A stretch of 59,452 bases of DNA from Ralstonia sp. SET104 (lineage in GTDB: Bacteria > Pseudomonadota > Gammaproteobacteria > Burkholderiales > Burkholderiaceae). Below are positions 8,453 to 18,666 of the stretch, piece after piece (position 1 is the first letter of the stretch; each line of letters begins with the position of its first letter). Both the position numbers and the translations under genes were made by a program. The DNA lies in contig NZ_BHVX01000021.1 in assembly GCF_003851545.1 (NCBI RefSeq), positions 1 to 59,452 on the forward strand, in the 5' to 3' direction. The notes below the pieces were generated by a model, which saw only the letters and a program-made list of their open reading frames with translations, was not told where the DNA came from and did no database searches.

Positions 8453-9349
8453 TCAGGTTGTGATGGTTGCCCATTCCCACGCATCGGGTTGTGCGAGCAG
8501 GGCGGCGCAGAGCCGGTAATTCATTTCATGGCTGGGGCGCAAGGCCGTGACCTTGCCAAGCAGCGGTGCGCCCAGCAGGGCAAGGTCGCCTACCAGGTCG
8601 AGCACGCGGTGCCGCACGAATTCCACAGGCAGGCGCATGCCGCCGATCACGCTGGAGCCGACAATGGCAGCGGTGCATGACGGCCTTGCACCGCGCAAGA
8701 TCGGTTTGCCGCGCAGATACCCGGACAGGATGGCTGGCAGCGCCCAGCGCAGGCGCCCATAGGAGCGTGCGGGCGCAATGTCGGTGGCGAACGACGCAGG
8801 ATCAATGATGCCCTGCCAGTTCATTTGACCAAACCCTTTGAGGTCGTTGGTGACGGACACTATGTAGTGGTCGGCCGGTTCGATGGTCGTGCGGTGCATG
8901 TGGCCGTCTTCCACCGTGACCGTCTTGCGAATCCGCAGGAAGTGCTTGGGTGCATCCAGCGGGAGACGACCACACGCCTCGATCGCTCGCAGCCAGGGCA
9001 GCGCGCTGCCATCCAGGATCGGCACTTCTTCGGCGTCGAGTTCAACGGTGGCGTGGTCGATCTGGCACGCCAGCAAAGCTGCCAGCAGGTGCTCGATTGT
9101 GCGTACGCGCCAGCCGTCGGCGTCTTGCAACGCGGTACACAGCGGCTGCCCCAGGTGCAGCGTTACGGACGCGGGCAGCGATGCAAGTGCCCGGCCGCCG
9201 CGCATGCGCCGGAACACGATGCCGTGCCCGGCGCTCTCTGGATGCACGCGCACATTGACGCGTCGGCCGGTGTGCAACCCATGGCCGGAGAGTCGCAGTT
9301 CGCGCGCCAGCGTTCCCTGGTGATTTGCCCAGCCCGGCTCGGCCGTCAT
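8453..9349 (-). CDS. LpxC paralogue (UDP-3-O-acyl-GlcNAc deacetylase family)
   Basis: The 298-residue protein has the LpxC fold signatures. Zinc ligands His87 (in TIEHLLAAL), His247 and Asp251 (in EFVRHRVLD) are kept, as are the general base Glu86 and the His274 equivalent (RPSHEMN). The catalytic Lys that follows the second zinc His in E. coli LpxC is Arg248 here, and the usual ARTFG loop reads ARSYG with a divergent following helix. The start overlaps the polyketide synthase stop (ATGA), so translation is coupled. In this context it is probably not the housekeeping lipid A enzyme. It may remove an N-acyl group from a capsule-lipid precursor; that role is inference. Confidence 0.85.
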   Translation of the reverse strand: MTAEPGWANHQGTLARELRLSGHGLHTGRRVNVRVHPESAGHGIVFRRMRGGRALASLPASVTLHLGQPLCTALQDADGWRVRTIEHLLAALLACQIDHATVELDAEEVPILDGSALPWLRAIEACGRLPLDAPKHFLRIRKTVTVEDGHMHRTTIEPADHYIVSVTNDLKGFGQMNWQGIIDPASFATDIAPARSYGRLRWALPAILSGYLRGKPILRGARPSCTAAIVGSSVIGGMRLPVEFVRHRVLDLVGDLALLGAPLLGKVTALRPSHEMNYRLCAALLAQPDAWEWATITT

Positions 9350-12300
9350 TGCGTAGGCTCCGTGACAACGCTGGCGGCGACTGGACGGGTGGCGGCCATT
9401 TCGCCGGCGATCCGGTGCAATTCATCGCGGCTGATTTCGGTGCCGTGGATGGCCGACAGGGAGGTCAACTGCTGTGCGATATCGCTCGCAGCGCCTGTCT
9501 CCTGCCCCTCGCTGGCGCCCGCACGTACCGATTCCGCGATTTTCTGCGCCAGCGAGCGGACGGTCGCGCCTTCGGCCAGCATCATGACCGGCAGCTTGAC
9601 CTCGAAGCATTCCTCGACCGCCATGCCGAGTTCCATGCCCATCAACGAGTCCATGCCCAGGTCGGTCACCGAGCGGTCAGCATCGATCTTGGCGGCAGAC
9701 AGGTGGAGGATCCGGGCGATCTGTGCCTGAAGGGTCTCGATCACCAATTGCACGGCTTCCGCTGGTGCAAGGGCGCGAATCTCGACCTGCAAGCAGGCGC
9801 CATCGGCACGTTGGGATTCTTGTCCGATACCGCCCTGCATTTCCAGATAGCGCAGCGAGCGTGCCGCCGGCATGACGCGCGAGATGGCTTTCCAGTCTAG
9901 CCACAGCACCGCTTCGCCAGCGTCGCCGCGCTGCAGCGCTTGTTCGAGCGCGGCCATCGCCTGTGCCGAGGTGATCGCGCGGCCGCCAATGCGGCCTTGC
10001 AGCGCTTCGAGCGTCTGGCTGTTGCGGGCGAGGAAGCCCACATCCTCGAGTGGGCCCCAAGCCATATAGGTACCCGGCAGGCCGTGCGCGCGGCGCTTGT
10101 GAATCAGCGCTTCGAGAAAGGCATTGGCGGCAACGTAGTTGGACTGACCTGGGTTACCAAGCAAGGTCGTGGCCGATGAATACACCACGAAGAAGTCCAG
10201 GGCGAGTTCACGCGTGGCCCGATGCAGGTTCCAGGCCCCAGCGACCTTGGGCGCCAGCACGTCGCGCATCCTGGCGTCGTCCAGGTTGGCGATCAGGCCG
10301 TCGGCGATGGACATCGCCGAATGCACGACGCCCTTGAGCGGTGTGCTGCGGCTGGTCAGTCCGTCGACCAGAGCCCGCACCGCCACGTCATCAATGAGGT
10401 CGCAGGACATCACCGTTGTATCCACATGCAGTGTGTCACGCCAATGCGCAGCTTCCTCGGCCAGTTCGGGTGCGAGCGTGCCGCGCCGGCTTGCAAGCAC
10501 AAGATGGCGTGCACCGCACTCGACCAGCCAGCGTGCTGTGGCAAAGCCCAGGCCGCCGGTGCCCCCCGCAATGAGATACGCGGCTGACGGATCCAGCGCG
10601 AGACGCGGCGTGCTGGCTGCCTGCGGCGCGGGCACACCGCCCGTAAAGGTGACCACAATCTTGCCGATCTGGCGCGCCTGCTGCATGTAGCGGAAAGCTT
10701 CCTCGATACGCGAGGCGGGAAAGGCTCGGTATGGCAGCGGATCGAGCACGCCTTGCTCGAGCAGGGCCATCACCTGCTCGAACAGCGATGCCGTGAGTTG
10801 CGGTGACGCATCCATCAACTGGTCTGCATCGATGCCGAAGTAGCTGATGTTGTTGCGGAACGGGCGCAGGCCGATGCGGCTGTTCTCGTAGAAATCGCGC
10901 TTGCCGAGTTCGAGGAAGCGGCCGAAGGGGCGCAGTACGTCGATGCTGCGCACCATCGCTTCACCGGCAAGCGAGTTGAGCACGATGTCCACACCTTCGC
11001 CTGCCGTCACACGCCGGATCTCATCGGCGAATGCCAGGCTACGCGAGTCGAATACGCGGCTCGCGCCGAGCAGACGCACAAACTCCCGCTTTTCATTGTT
11101 GCTTGCCGTGGCGAATACCTCGGCGCCCAAGTGGCGTGCCAACTGGATTGCAGCGATGCCGACGCCGCCGGCCGCGCCGTGCACCAGCACGCGCTCGCCC
11201 TTGCGGACACGCGCCAGTTCGTTCAATGCGTAATAGGCGGTGAAGAACGTGCTCGGGATCGTGGCGGCTTCCTCGAAGCTCAGCCGAGCGGGCTTGTGCG
11301 CCAGCGCTGTCACGCGGGTACGCAGCCGACTCGCAAAGCAGGCGGGGGCAAAGCCGAGCACCAGATCGCCGTTGGTGAAGTTCGTGACTGCGCTGCCCAC
11401 GCGTGTGACGCGGCCGGAGAACTCCATGCCGATGGTCGGACCGGCAAAGCCGTTCTCGACGGCTTCGTCGGACAACAGGCCCATCGCGTACATCACGTCG
11501 CGGAAATTCAGGCCCACGGCCATCGGCTCCACTTCGACTTCGTCGGGCGCCAGCTGGAACGCGGGCAACGGGAACCACTGCAGATGGCTCAGTGAACCTG
11601 ATGACTCAAAGCCCAGCACGGCGGGTGCGGCCTGCTCGCCTGCTGCGGCCTGCACGGCGCGTTCGCGCAGTTCGCTGACTTCAGCGGACAGCATGCGCGA
11701 CACGTAGCGCTCCTCAAGGCCGAGCACCACTTCATCTTCCGCATCGCCGGACAGCAACTCTTGCACGAGCGCCGGCACAGGTTGTGCCTGGCGCGGGTCG
11801 ATATCGATCAGCCTGCAATGCAATTCGGCATGCTCGTTCATCAGCACACGGCCAAGACCCCACAGCGTGGCCTGCGGCGGCTGCAATGCCATTGCGGGCG
11901 TGCCCGGTGCGGCCACTGGCGCGCCACCGCGGGTGACGATCGTCAGGCGCACGTTGGCGCGCTTGCGGCCTAGACCGCGCACCAGCCGCGCGAGCGCGAC
12001 CGAGGTGGAGTCCTGTGCCGCCATCAGCGTAGCCGCGTTGGCGCTATCGTCCAGCAGCGGGGCGTCAGCGGCCAGGAAGACGATGTGGCATGCCGTACCG
12101 GCCGCGTCCAGCGCCGTATGTGCCAGCGCCGCCTCGGGAGACTCCACCACCGCGACACGCGGTGTGCGCTCGCCCGGGCCAATGCTGGCGCACGCCTCGT
12201 CGAGCGCGGCTGCCAGCCGGGTGGCAAGCGCCGCCGGCGTATCAGGACATACCACCAGCCAGTTTGTGGCCTGGGCGCCAACCGTGCCGCCGATTTCGTC

Positions 12301-15300
12301 TCCAATGGCTTGGTCAAGATCGCGTGAATCGGCCGGGCGCCCGGCCTCACGGCGCGCCAGCAAGAGTACCGGTGCGCCTTCGATCTGCAGGTCGGCTTCA
12401 ACGTGGCGCGCCTGTGTCTGGAAACCCTGGGCGAGCAGCATCGTTTCGATGGCCGGGGCGGGCAGCATGTCGCCGCGGCTTGTGATCCACCATTCGGGCG
12501 ACAAGCCGAACACGATGTCCGAGAAACGGCTGGCTTGGCTATCGCTCAGCACCAGCAAGGCACCGGGGCTCATCCACATGCGCACGGCGGCCAGCAGCCG
12601 GTCCGGCTTGCCCGATGTGCGCAGCAGGTTGTTGATCACCACCACATCGAACGTGTGGCTGCGGCCCGCTTCAACCGTCAGTTCAGGCTGGTCGCCCAGC
12701 TGCAGCGCCGCAGTGCGGATCAGCGGATGACGGCCGGTATCGAACGCACCAAGCTGCTCGGCACTGCCAGCGATGGTGTAGTCGCACCGGCCTTGCAGAT
12801 GTGTGCCGATCGGCTGGAACAGATTGGCGCCGGGCGTGATGACCTCCAGCACGCGCATGCGGCGGCGCTCTCCCCAGCCTTCGATGGCGGCTGCCAGGCA
12901 GGCACTGGCCATCGCATTGACATGGGACCATGTTGGCGAGGCCTCGAACAGATGGTCCAGCAGGCTGCTGCGCCCTGGCGGCAGGACATCGTTCGCCTCC
13001 CGTTCTCCGCTCAAGATGGCAGGCAGCGAAGCCCCGCAATGGGCCAGGAGCGTGAGTTCGGCAACATGGCCAGGCGACAGCGATAGCAGGCCACGCCAGA
13101 TGCTCTCGATGGACGGCGGCGCTTCTTCGCCGCGCACCAGCAGACCGTCGTGGCGCGCCAGCACGCCGTCTTCCAGCAGCATGTCGACCAGTCGCGCGAG
13201 TAGCGCCGGATTCGCACAAGCCGGCAACTCGGCCTTGCCAAGAAGCTGCAGCGATTCGACGGCGCGCAACGCGTAGGCCGCGGCCAGCACGTCGATCAGC
13301 GGCATCACTTCGGCGAGGTGTGTATGGCGATGCGCGGCATCCTCGGTGCCGGCGACGCTTGCGGCTGCCTTGGCTAGCAGGCTGGCCGGCGACGGCGCCG
13401 CCGAGATGGCTTCGCTTGCCGGCGTCGCTTCCAATGCGAAGACATAGCGGCCAGGGCCACCGTGGCGTCGGCCGAGCAGATCGACGCGGCGGAATCGACA
13501 GGTGGAGAGCTTCAGCACCGTACCGCCCGCGCTATCCAGATAATGGAAACTGGCCACCAGCGAATGGGGGCTGCGGCGTTCGACCCGTGCCACAACGCGC
13601 GCGGGCATGCCGCCGTAATAGTCCATGCGGCCGAACTGCACCGGCACATAGGCGGCTTGGTCAGTGCCGGGCTGGCCGGCGGCCATCAGTGCCAGCAGCG
13701 GATGCAGGCCACTGTCGAGCGCGCCCGGATGCATCGCATAGCGCCCGAGCCGGTCTTGCTGCGAGGCGGGCGCCGCAAGCTCGGCTAATGCAACGTCGCC
13801 ATCAATGCGGACCGATTGCACCCAGCGGAACGCATCACCAAACTCCAGGCCGATCTCGCGCGCCGCCTTGTACAGCGTATTGCCGGCAATGAGGGGCTGG
13901 GCTTCCAGCGCGGCCAGGGTTTGCGGCTCGACTGCCGGCCTTGTCTGCGGCGGGCCGCCAACCAGCAGGCGGCCAACAACGTTGATGGTCCAGGGATCAT
14001 CGCTTACGCGTGGCCGCGTCTCAATCACAAAGCCTGCTGTGCGGGGGTCCAGCGTGAAGCGGAACAGGCGGCCTTGCTGCGCCTGGAACACCACCGGGGT
14101 GCGGATCTCCAGGTTCTCCACCGCGCAACTTGTGGTGCCGTAGTAGCTGTGTGCCGCGGCCAGCGCCATTTCGGCATAACCGGCACCAGGGAACGTGATC
14201 GCGCCATCCACCACATGGCTGGCGAGTTCCGGGAGCTTGACGGGGTCGACCTGGTTTTCCCAGGCGGCCGCGCATTCTTTCAACCGGTAGCCCAGCAGCG
14301 GATGCTCGCGGCTGCGGTGCACCAGGTCATAGCCCTCGGCGGTGATGGGCGCCCAGTATGGCGTGCGCTGCCACGGATAGGTCGGCAGCACGACATCGCG
14401 GTGGGCATCGGGATAGACGGCATCGAGGTCCAGCCGCGCGCCATGCGCGAGCGCCGCACAGAAGGCATTGCGCAGTTGGCTGGCCTGGTCGTGGTTGCGT
14501 TTGAGCGTGGGCAGGGCAACGCCGCTCGCGTGCGCCTTCTCCAGCGATTGCGACACATAGGTGCGCAGGATCGAGTGCGGCCCGATTTCCAAGAAGAGCC
14601 GCATGCCCTCTCCGATCAACTGGCGCGTGGCCGCCTCGAAGCTGACCGGCTCGCGGATATTGCGCCACCAGTAGCTTGCATCCAACTGCGTGCCGGAGAG
14701 CGGCGTGCCAGTCACCGTGGAGACGAAGGTGCCGTGCGAGGCCCGCGGTTGCAGACCGCGCAGACCTCCGACCACCACATCGCGGATGGCCTCCATGTGT
14801 CGGCTGTGGAAGGCGTAGTCGAGGTCCAGCATCTGGAAGAACTGGCCTGCCTGTACCGCGCGGGCCTGGATGGCTTCCAGTGCCGCAGCGGGGCCGGCCA
14901 GTGTGACGGCACCTGGGCTGTTGATGCCAGCAATTTCCAGCGCATCGCTCAGCCCCAGCTCGGCGATGAGGCTGCGCGCAGTGGCTTCATCCATGCCTGC
15001 GGCGGCCATCTTGCCCTTGCCGGCAGTCAGCGCCTGCGCGCGGCTGCGCACCTTGATGACAAGCACGGCCTGCTCGAGCGACAACGCTCCGGCGGCATAC
15101 GCCGCTGCCACTTCGCCCACGCTATGGCCGTAGCACGCATCAAAACGCAAGCCCTGTGCGAGCAGCGATTGGACGATGCCCGCCTGCATGGCAAAAAGCA
15201 GCGGCTGCGCGTTCTCGGTGCGATTCAGCCATTCGGCCGTGGCGCCGGCGCGCATCACATCGAGCAGCGATGCACTGCCGTCGGCGCACCACAAGGCATC

Positions 15301-17013
15301 AATCTGCTCCATGGTTTCCCGGAAGACGCGGTCCTCCTGCACCAGGCGTTGTCCCATGCCAGCCCACTGGGAGCCGTTGCCCGAGAAGACCAGCGCGAGC
15401 TTGCCGTCGTTGGCAACAGCTTCGCCGGTCACTACAGCGGGACAGGTTTCGCCTTGCGCCAGCGCCGCCAGCGCCGCGGCACCTTCTGTGGCAAGCGCCG
15501 CAGCGTCGGCCGGGGCAATGACGGCGCGGTAGCGCAGGGGCTGGCGACGATGGGCAGTCGCCCCCGCCAGCGCCTGCCATGACACGCCCGCGCTGAGGTG
15601 TTCCCGATACGCAGCGGCCAGCGCCTGCAGTGCTTGCGTTGAGCGTGCGCTGAGCATCAGCGGGACAGGGTGGTCTTGCCCTGCGCGGGGCACCTTGTCG
15701 GCGTTCGCGGCTTTGGGCGCTGGCGCCGCTTCGCGCAGCAGCACATGCGCATTGGTGCCACCAAAACCAAACGAATTCACGCCGATTAGCAGGGGCTCGC
15801 CCTTGGCCGGCAACGGCATGTAGCGATCCACCACGCGCAGGTTGCCGCCCTTGAAGTCGATATTGGGATTCGGTGTGCGGAAGTGAATCGACGCCGGCAC
15901 GGCACGATGCTTCAGGCACAGGATTGCCTTGAGCAAGCCGGCCATGCCGGAGGCGGTTTCCAGATGCCCCACGTTGGTTTTGGCCGAGCCGATCAGCAAT
16001 GGCGCATCTGGCCGGCGCAACTTTCCAATGACATCGATCAGCGCGCGCGTCTCGATCGGGTCGCCGACCGCGGTGCCGGTGCCGTGCGCCTCCACATAGT
16101 CCAGTTCGCGCGGATCGATGCCGGCGCGGGCGTAAACGTTCTCCAGCAGGGCAGCTTGCGTGGCCGACGCCGGCACGTTAATGCCGCCTTGCGAGTGGCC
16201 ATCGGAGTTGACGCCCGACGATGCGATCACAGCGTGGATGGTGTCGCCATCGGCCAGCGCTTTGGATAGCGGCTTGAGCAGCACCAGCGCGCCGCCTTCG
16301 GCTCGCACGTAGCCGTCACCCGAGGCATCAAAGGCCCGGCAGCGGCCGGTGGGCGACAGCATCGATGCCTTGGCGAAGCTGACAAACGGAAACGGGTGCA
16401 GCAGCAGATTGACGCCACCTGCCAGCGCCGTACCCACTTCCCCGGCGCGGATCGCGTTGCATGCCTGGTGCAAAGCCACCAGCGACGACGAACACGCCGT
16501 GTCGATCGACATGCTGGGCCCGCGCAGGTCGAACAAATAGGAGATGCGGTTGGAGGCAATGCTCAGCGTATTGCCCGTGGCCGAATACGCGTCCACCACG
16601 CTGAGGTCATCGACACCCCGGTCGCCATAGTCTTGCGCCGCCACGCCCACGAACACCGCGCAGTCCTGGCCGGCCATCTTCTGGGGGTGGTGTCCTGCGT
16701 GCTCGAAGGCTTCCCAGGCCAGTTCAAGCAGCAGGCGCTGCTGAGGATCCATCTGCTGCGCTTCGCGCGGCGAGATGCCGAAGAAATCTGCGTCGAAGCC
16801 GGCAACGTCGTCCATGACGCCGGCTGCGAAGGTATAGCTCTTACCGGGTTCGCGCTTGGAGGGGTGTTGGTAAAACTCGGTGCTGAAGCGGTCGGGCGGC
16901 ACTTCGGTCACGGCATCGGTTTCTGCAACCAGCAGTTTCCAATAATCTTCCGGACTACGGACGCCCCCCGGAAACCGACACGACATCCCGACAACGGCTA
17001 TTGCATCTTTCAT
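9346..17013 (-). CDS. Single-module fully reducing type I polyketide synthase (RkpA/WcbR-like)
   Basis: The ATG at 17013 (AGGTG upstream, protein starting MKDAIAVVGMSCRFPGG) gives 2555 residues. Domains in order are ketosynthase about 1-430 (Cys174, His310, His350) and acyltransferase about 540-860 (GHSVG, Ser631; YAFHS suggests malonyl). Dehydratase follows at about 900-1190 (His933 in HxxxGxxxxP, Asp1100), then a methyltransferase-like segment about 1345-1550 without a clear SAM glycine motif. The remainder is a linker/structural KR half about 1575-1780, enoylreductase about 1800-2130 (GAAGGVGIAAIQ), ketoreductase about 2140-2380 (Ser2281-region, Tyr2293) and ACP about 2415-2495 (phosphopantetheine Ser2456 in LGMDSLMG). 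There is no thioesterase. Such synthases in rkp and wcb loci are needed for capsule assembly and are thought to make a lipid carrier or modifier. Release is probably by the neighbouring oxoamine synthase or reductase. Confidence 0.93.
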   Translation of the reverse strand: MKDAIAVVGMSCRFPGGVRSPEDYWKLLVAETDAVTEVPPDRFSTEFYQHPSKREPGKSYTFAAGVMDDVAGFDADFFGISPREAQQMDPQQRLLLELAWEAFEHAGHHPQKMAGQDCAVFVGVAAQDYGDRGVDDLSVVDAYSATGNTLSIASNRISYLFDLRGPSMSIDTACSSSLVALHQACNAIRAGEVGTALAGGVNLLLHPFPFVSFAKASMLSPTGRCRAFDASGDGYVRAEGGALVLLKPLSKALADGDTIHAVIASSGVNSDGHSQGGINVPASATQAALLENVYARAGIDPRELDYVEAHGTGTAVGDPIETRALIDVIGKLRRPDAPLLIGSAKTNVGHLETASGMAGLLKAILCLKHRAVPASIHFRTPNPNIDFKGGNLRVVDRYMPLPAKGEPLLIGVNSFGFGGTNAHVLLREAAPAPKAANADKVPRAGQDHPVPLMLSARSTQALQALAAAYREHLSAGVSWQALAGATAHRRQPLRYRAVIAPADAAALATEGAAALAALAQGETCPAVVTGEAVANDGKLALVFSGNGSQWAGMGQRLVQEDRVFRETMEQIDALWCADGSASLLDVMRAGATAEWLNRTENAQPLLFAMQAGIVQSLLAQGLRFDACYGHSVGEVAAAYAAGALSLEQAVLVIKVRSRAQALTAGKGKMAAAGMDEATARSLIAELGLSDALEIAGINSPGAVTLAGPAAALEAIQARAVQAGQFFQMLDLDYAFHSRHMEAIRDVVVGGLRGLQPRASHGTFVSTVTGTPLSGTQLDASYWWRNIREPVSFEAATRQLIGEGMRLFLEIGPHSILRTYVSQSLEKAHASGVALPTLKRNHDQASQLRNAFCAALAHGARLDLDAVYPDAHRDVVLPTYPWQRTPYWAPITAEGYDLVHRSREHPLLGYRLKECAAAWENQVDPVKLPELASHVVDGAITFPGAGYAEMALAAAHSYYGTTSCAVENLEIRTPVVFQAQQGRLFRFTLDPRTAGFVIETRPRVSDDPWTINVVGRLLVGGPPQTRPAVEPQTLAALEAQPLIAGNTLYKAAREIGLEFGDAFRWVQSVRIDGDVALAELAAPASQQDRLGRYAMHPGALDSGLHPLLALMAAGQPGTDQAAYVPVQFGRMDYYGGMPARVVARVERRSPHSLVASFHYLDSAGGTVLKLSTCRFRRVDLLGRRHGGPGRYVFALEATPASEAISAAPSPASLLAKAAASVAGTEDAAHRHTHLAEVMPLIDVLAAAYALRAVESLQLLGKAELPACANPALLARLVDMLLEDGVLARHDGLLVRGEEAPPSIESIWRGLLSLSPGHVAELTLLAHCGASLPAILSGEREANDVLPPGRSSLLDHLFEASPTWSHVNAMASACLAAAIEGWGERRRMRVLEVITPGANLFQPIGTHLQGRCDYTIAGSAEQLGAFDTGRHPLIRTAALQLGDQPELTVEAGRSHTFDVVVINNLLRTSGKPDRLLAAVRMWMSPGALLVLSDSQASRFSDIVFGLSPEWWITSRGDMLPAPAIETMLLAQGFQTQARHVEADLQIEGAPVLLLARREAGRPADSRDLDQAIGDEIGGTVGAQATNWLVVCPDTPAALATRLAAALDEACASIGPGERTPRVAVVESPEAALAHTALDAAGTACHIVFLAADAPLLDDSANAATLMAAQDSTSVALARLVRGLGRKRANVRLTIVTRGGAPVAAPGTPAMALQPPQATLWGLGRVLMNEHAELHCRLIDIDPRQAQPVPALVQELLSGDAEDEVVLGLEERYVSRMLSAEVSELRERAVQAAAGEQAAPAVLGFESSGSLSHLQWFPLPAFQLAPDEVEVEPMAVGLNFRDVMYAMGLLSDEAVENGFAGPTIGMEFSGRVTRVGSAVTNFTNGDLVLGFAPACFASRLRTRVTALAHKPARLSFEEAATIPSTFFTAYYALNELARVRKGERVLVHGAAGGVGIAAIQLARHLGAEVFATASNNEKREFVRLLGASRVFDSRSLAFADEIRRVTAGEGVDIVLNSLAGEAMVRSIDVLRPFGRFLELGKRDFYENSRIGLRPFRNNISYFGIDADQLMDASPQLTASLFEQVMALLEQGVLDPLPYRAFPASRIEEAFRYMQQARQIGKIVVTFTGGVPAPQAASTPRLALDPSAAYLIAGGTGGLGFATARWLVECGARHLVLASRRGTLAPELAEEAAHWRDTLHVDTTVMSCDLIDDVAVRALVDGLTSRSTPLKGVVHSAMSIADGLIANLDDARMRDVLAPKVAGAWNLHRATRELALDFFVVYSSATTLLGNPGQSNYVAANAFLEALIHKRRAHGLPGTYMAWGPLEDVGFLARNSQTLEALQGRIGGRAITSAQAMAALEQALQRGDAGEAVLWLDWKAISRVMPAARSLRYLEMQGGIGQESQRADGACLQVEIRALAPAEAVQLVIETLQAQIARILHLSAAKIDADRSVTDLGMDSLMGMELGMAVEECFEVKLPVMMLAEGATVRSLAQKIAESVRAGASEGQETGAASDIAQQLTSLSAIHGTEISRDELHRIAGEMAATRPVAASVVTEPTQ

Positions 17014-17091
17014 GTAGTTACACCTGCTCGATTTCTTCTCTGCTCGCGACTTCACTTGCGGCCTCTGCGCATGCCCAAAGCTGGCCCTGGG

Positions 17092-18660
17092 CTACTGCTG
17101 CTGTTGGCGCTCAGTGTTTGCTGCGGTTGTTTCAGTCATTTTTGCTTGCGTGGCCAGTTGCTGCGCGCTGACGCAATCGACCAGCAACTGGCCCAGTGAT
17201 TCGGCCCGCACCCGTACGGGCTCCTGTTGGCGTGACGACGCTATTGCAGTATCGCTACGCCAAAGCAGGTAGTCGCTATGGACGGGTAGGTGGCCGGTCT
17301 GCCCGTAGACGGCCGGCAACGCGGGCACGTGGTCGCCATAGAAGCACAGGATCGCGGGGCGGTTGCGCGCAGCCAGATAACGCGTCAACTGGCCGATCAT
17401 GGCGTCTGCGTTTGCCAGATGGCGCAGGTAGGCAGTCAGGTCATCCCACGGCTTGCCTTCGCCAAACGCATGGTAGGCGGCCGCCTCACCGGGTGCTACG
17501 CGTTCCAGGTGCAGCGGCCCGTGGTTCTCGATGGTCATCGCCATGATGAATGCCGGCGCGTCGCCGGCGGCTTCCAGTTCAGTCTGAATGGCATCGGCCA
17601 CGGCAACATCGGCCACGTACGGGCCGGCACGCTGCGCGCTGCTGAAATGGCGGATATCGAGGAAGCGATCGAAATGCATCAGTCGGAGAACGCGGTGTCT
17701 GCCGAAGAAGTCACCGTAGTACGGATGCATGGCGACTGTACGGTAGCCCGCGCGGCGGAACCACCCCGCCAACGTGGTACATGGCTTGCGTACATACGCG
17801 TAGGGATAGAACTGGGCGTAGCCTTGCGCGTCGGAATCCAGCCCAGAGAGCACGGCAAATTCCGTGCGCATGGTGTTGGCACCCCAGGCGGGCACTTCCA
17901 ACTGGCCGTACTGCATTGCCCCGGCGCAGGCTGCGTCGAAGTTTGCAAGCAGATCCGCATGCACCTCGGGCCCGAGCCGCCGGGCATCGAAGAACGATTC
18001 GCTCTGGATGACGATGACGTCTGGCCGCACGGTTGGTTCTGCCTGGCGCGAGAACGGCCCGCGGCTCATCGCGGCGCGCAGCACCGCCGCCGTTGCGGGC
18101 CGCAGGCCGTTCATCAGATATGCCACGAACACGGTGTAGAAACCATGCCGGCGCTGATCGGCCTCGGGTTGCATTGCAAGTGGCAGGACGCGCGCGGCAG
18201 CCATATTCAGGAGGGCGCAGGCCGCCGCGCCAACCAAAAGCAGCTCTCGCGGCGCATCGGGCAACGGCGCGCTCAGCGCGATGACGCCAGCAAAGAGCGC
18301 CGCACCGGCGCAAAGCGCCAGCGTATTGGCGGGGCTGAGGTACGGCAGATACATCCGCGGATGCCGGAAGAGCTGGCTGAACAGGCTCAGATCCGTAAAG
18401 ACCAGCGGCTCGCGCAACGACGCATATTTGGCATTGCTGACCACGGCCAGCAGCCCTGCGAGCGATACGGCCACGAAACCTGCGAACAGCGGGCGTGCCG
18501 ATACCGCCAGCGTCAGGAGGAATACGGTCACCACCGAAGACACGTGGGTGGCAAGCGCCGCTGCGCTGCGCCGCCACGGCGGCGCGGAATGCGGCACAGC
18601 GATGGCGTCCGGCAGGAGCGACATCACCAGAGCGGCGAAGAAACAGGTCGCGACCGACAC
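17092..18660 (-). CDS. Membrane sulfatase-fold phosphotransferase (RkpI/WcbQ/LtaS-like)
   Basis: The GTG start at 18660 lacks a clear ribosome site, so the N-terminus is uncertain. The roughly 520-residue protein has about five N-terminal membrane segments, then a large soluble domain of the alkaline-phosphatase/sulfatase superfamily. Metal-binding motifs are visible: IQSESFFD near residue 218, the nucleophile-region ANTMRTEFAVLSG (Thr) near 255, HPYYGDFF near 310, IENHGPLH near 375 and CFYGDHVPALP near 445. Homologues in Sinorhizobium (RkpI) and Burkholderia (WcbQ) are required for capsule assembly. The LTA-synthase branch transfers phosphoglycerol-type groups, so it may add a phospho-substituent to the capsule or its lipid. 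Confidence 0.8.
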   Translation of the reverse strand: MSVATCFFAALVMSLLPDAIAVPHSAPPWRRSAAALATHVSSVVTVFLLTLAVSARPLFAGFVAVSLAGLLAVVSNAKYASLREPLVFTDLSLFSQLFRHPRMYLPYLSPANTLALCAGAALFAGVIALSAPLPDAPRELLLVGAAACALLNMAAARVLPLAMQPEADQRRHGFYTVFVAYLMNGLRPATAAVLRAAMSRGPFSRQAEPTVRPDVIVIQSESFFDARRLGPEVHADLLANFDAACAGAMQYGQLEVPAWGANTMRTEFAVLSGLDSDAQGYAQFYPYAYVRKPCTTLAGWFRRAGYRTVAMHPYYGDFFGRHRVLRLMHFDRFLDIRHFSSAQRAGPYVADVAVADAIQTELEAAGDAPAFIMAMTIENHGPLHLERVAPGEAAAYHAFGEGKPWDDLTAYLRHLANADAMIGQLTRYLAARNRPAILCFYGDHVPALPAVYGQTGHLPVHSDYLLWRSDTAIASSRQQEPVRVRAESLGQLLVDCVSAQQLATQAKMTETTAANTERQQQQ

Positions 18661-18666
18661 GCTGCG

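Noticed and set aside
13816-15582. 588-codon plus-strand frame opposite the polyketide synthase
   Set aside because: It is antisense to ketosynthase, acyltransferase and dehydratase coding sequence with intact catalytic motifs and has no recognisable domain itself.
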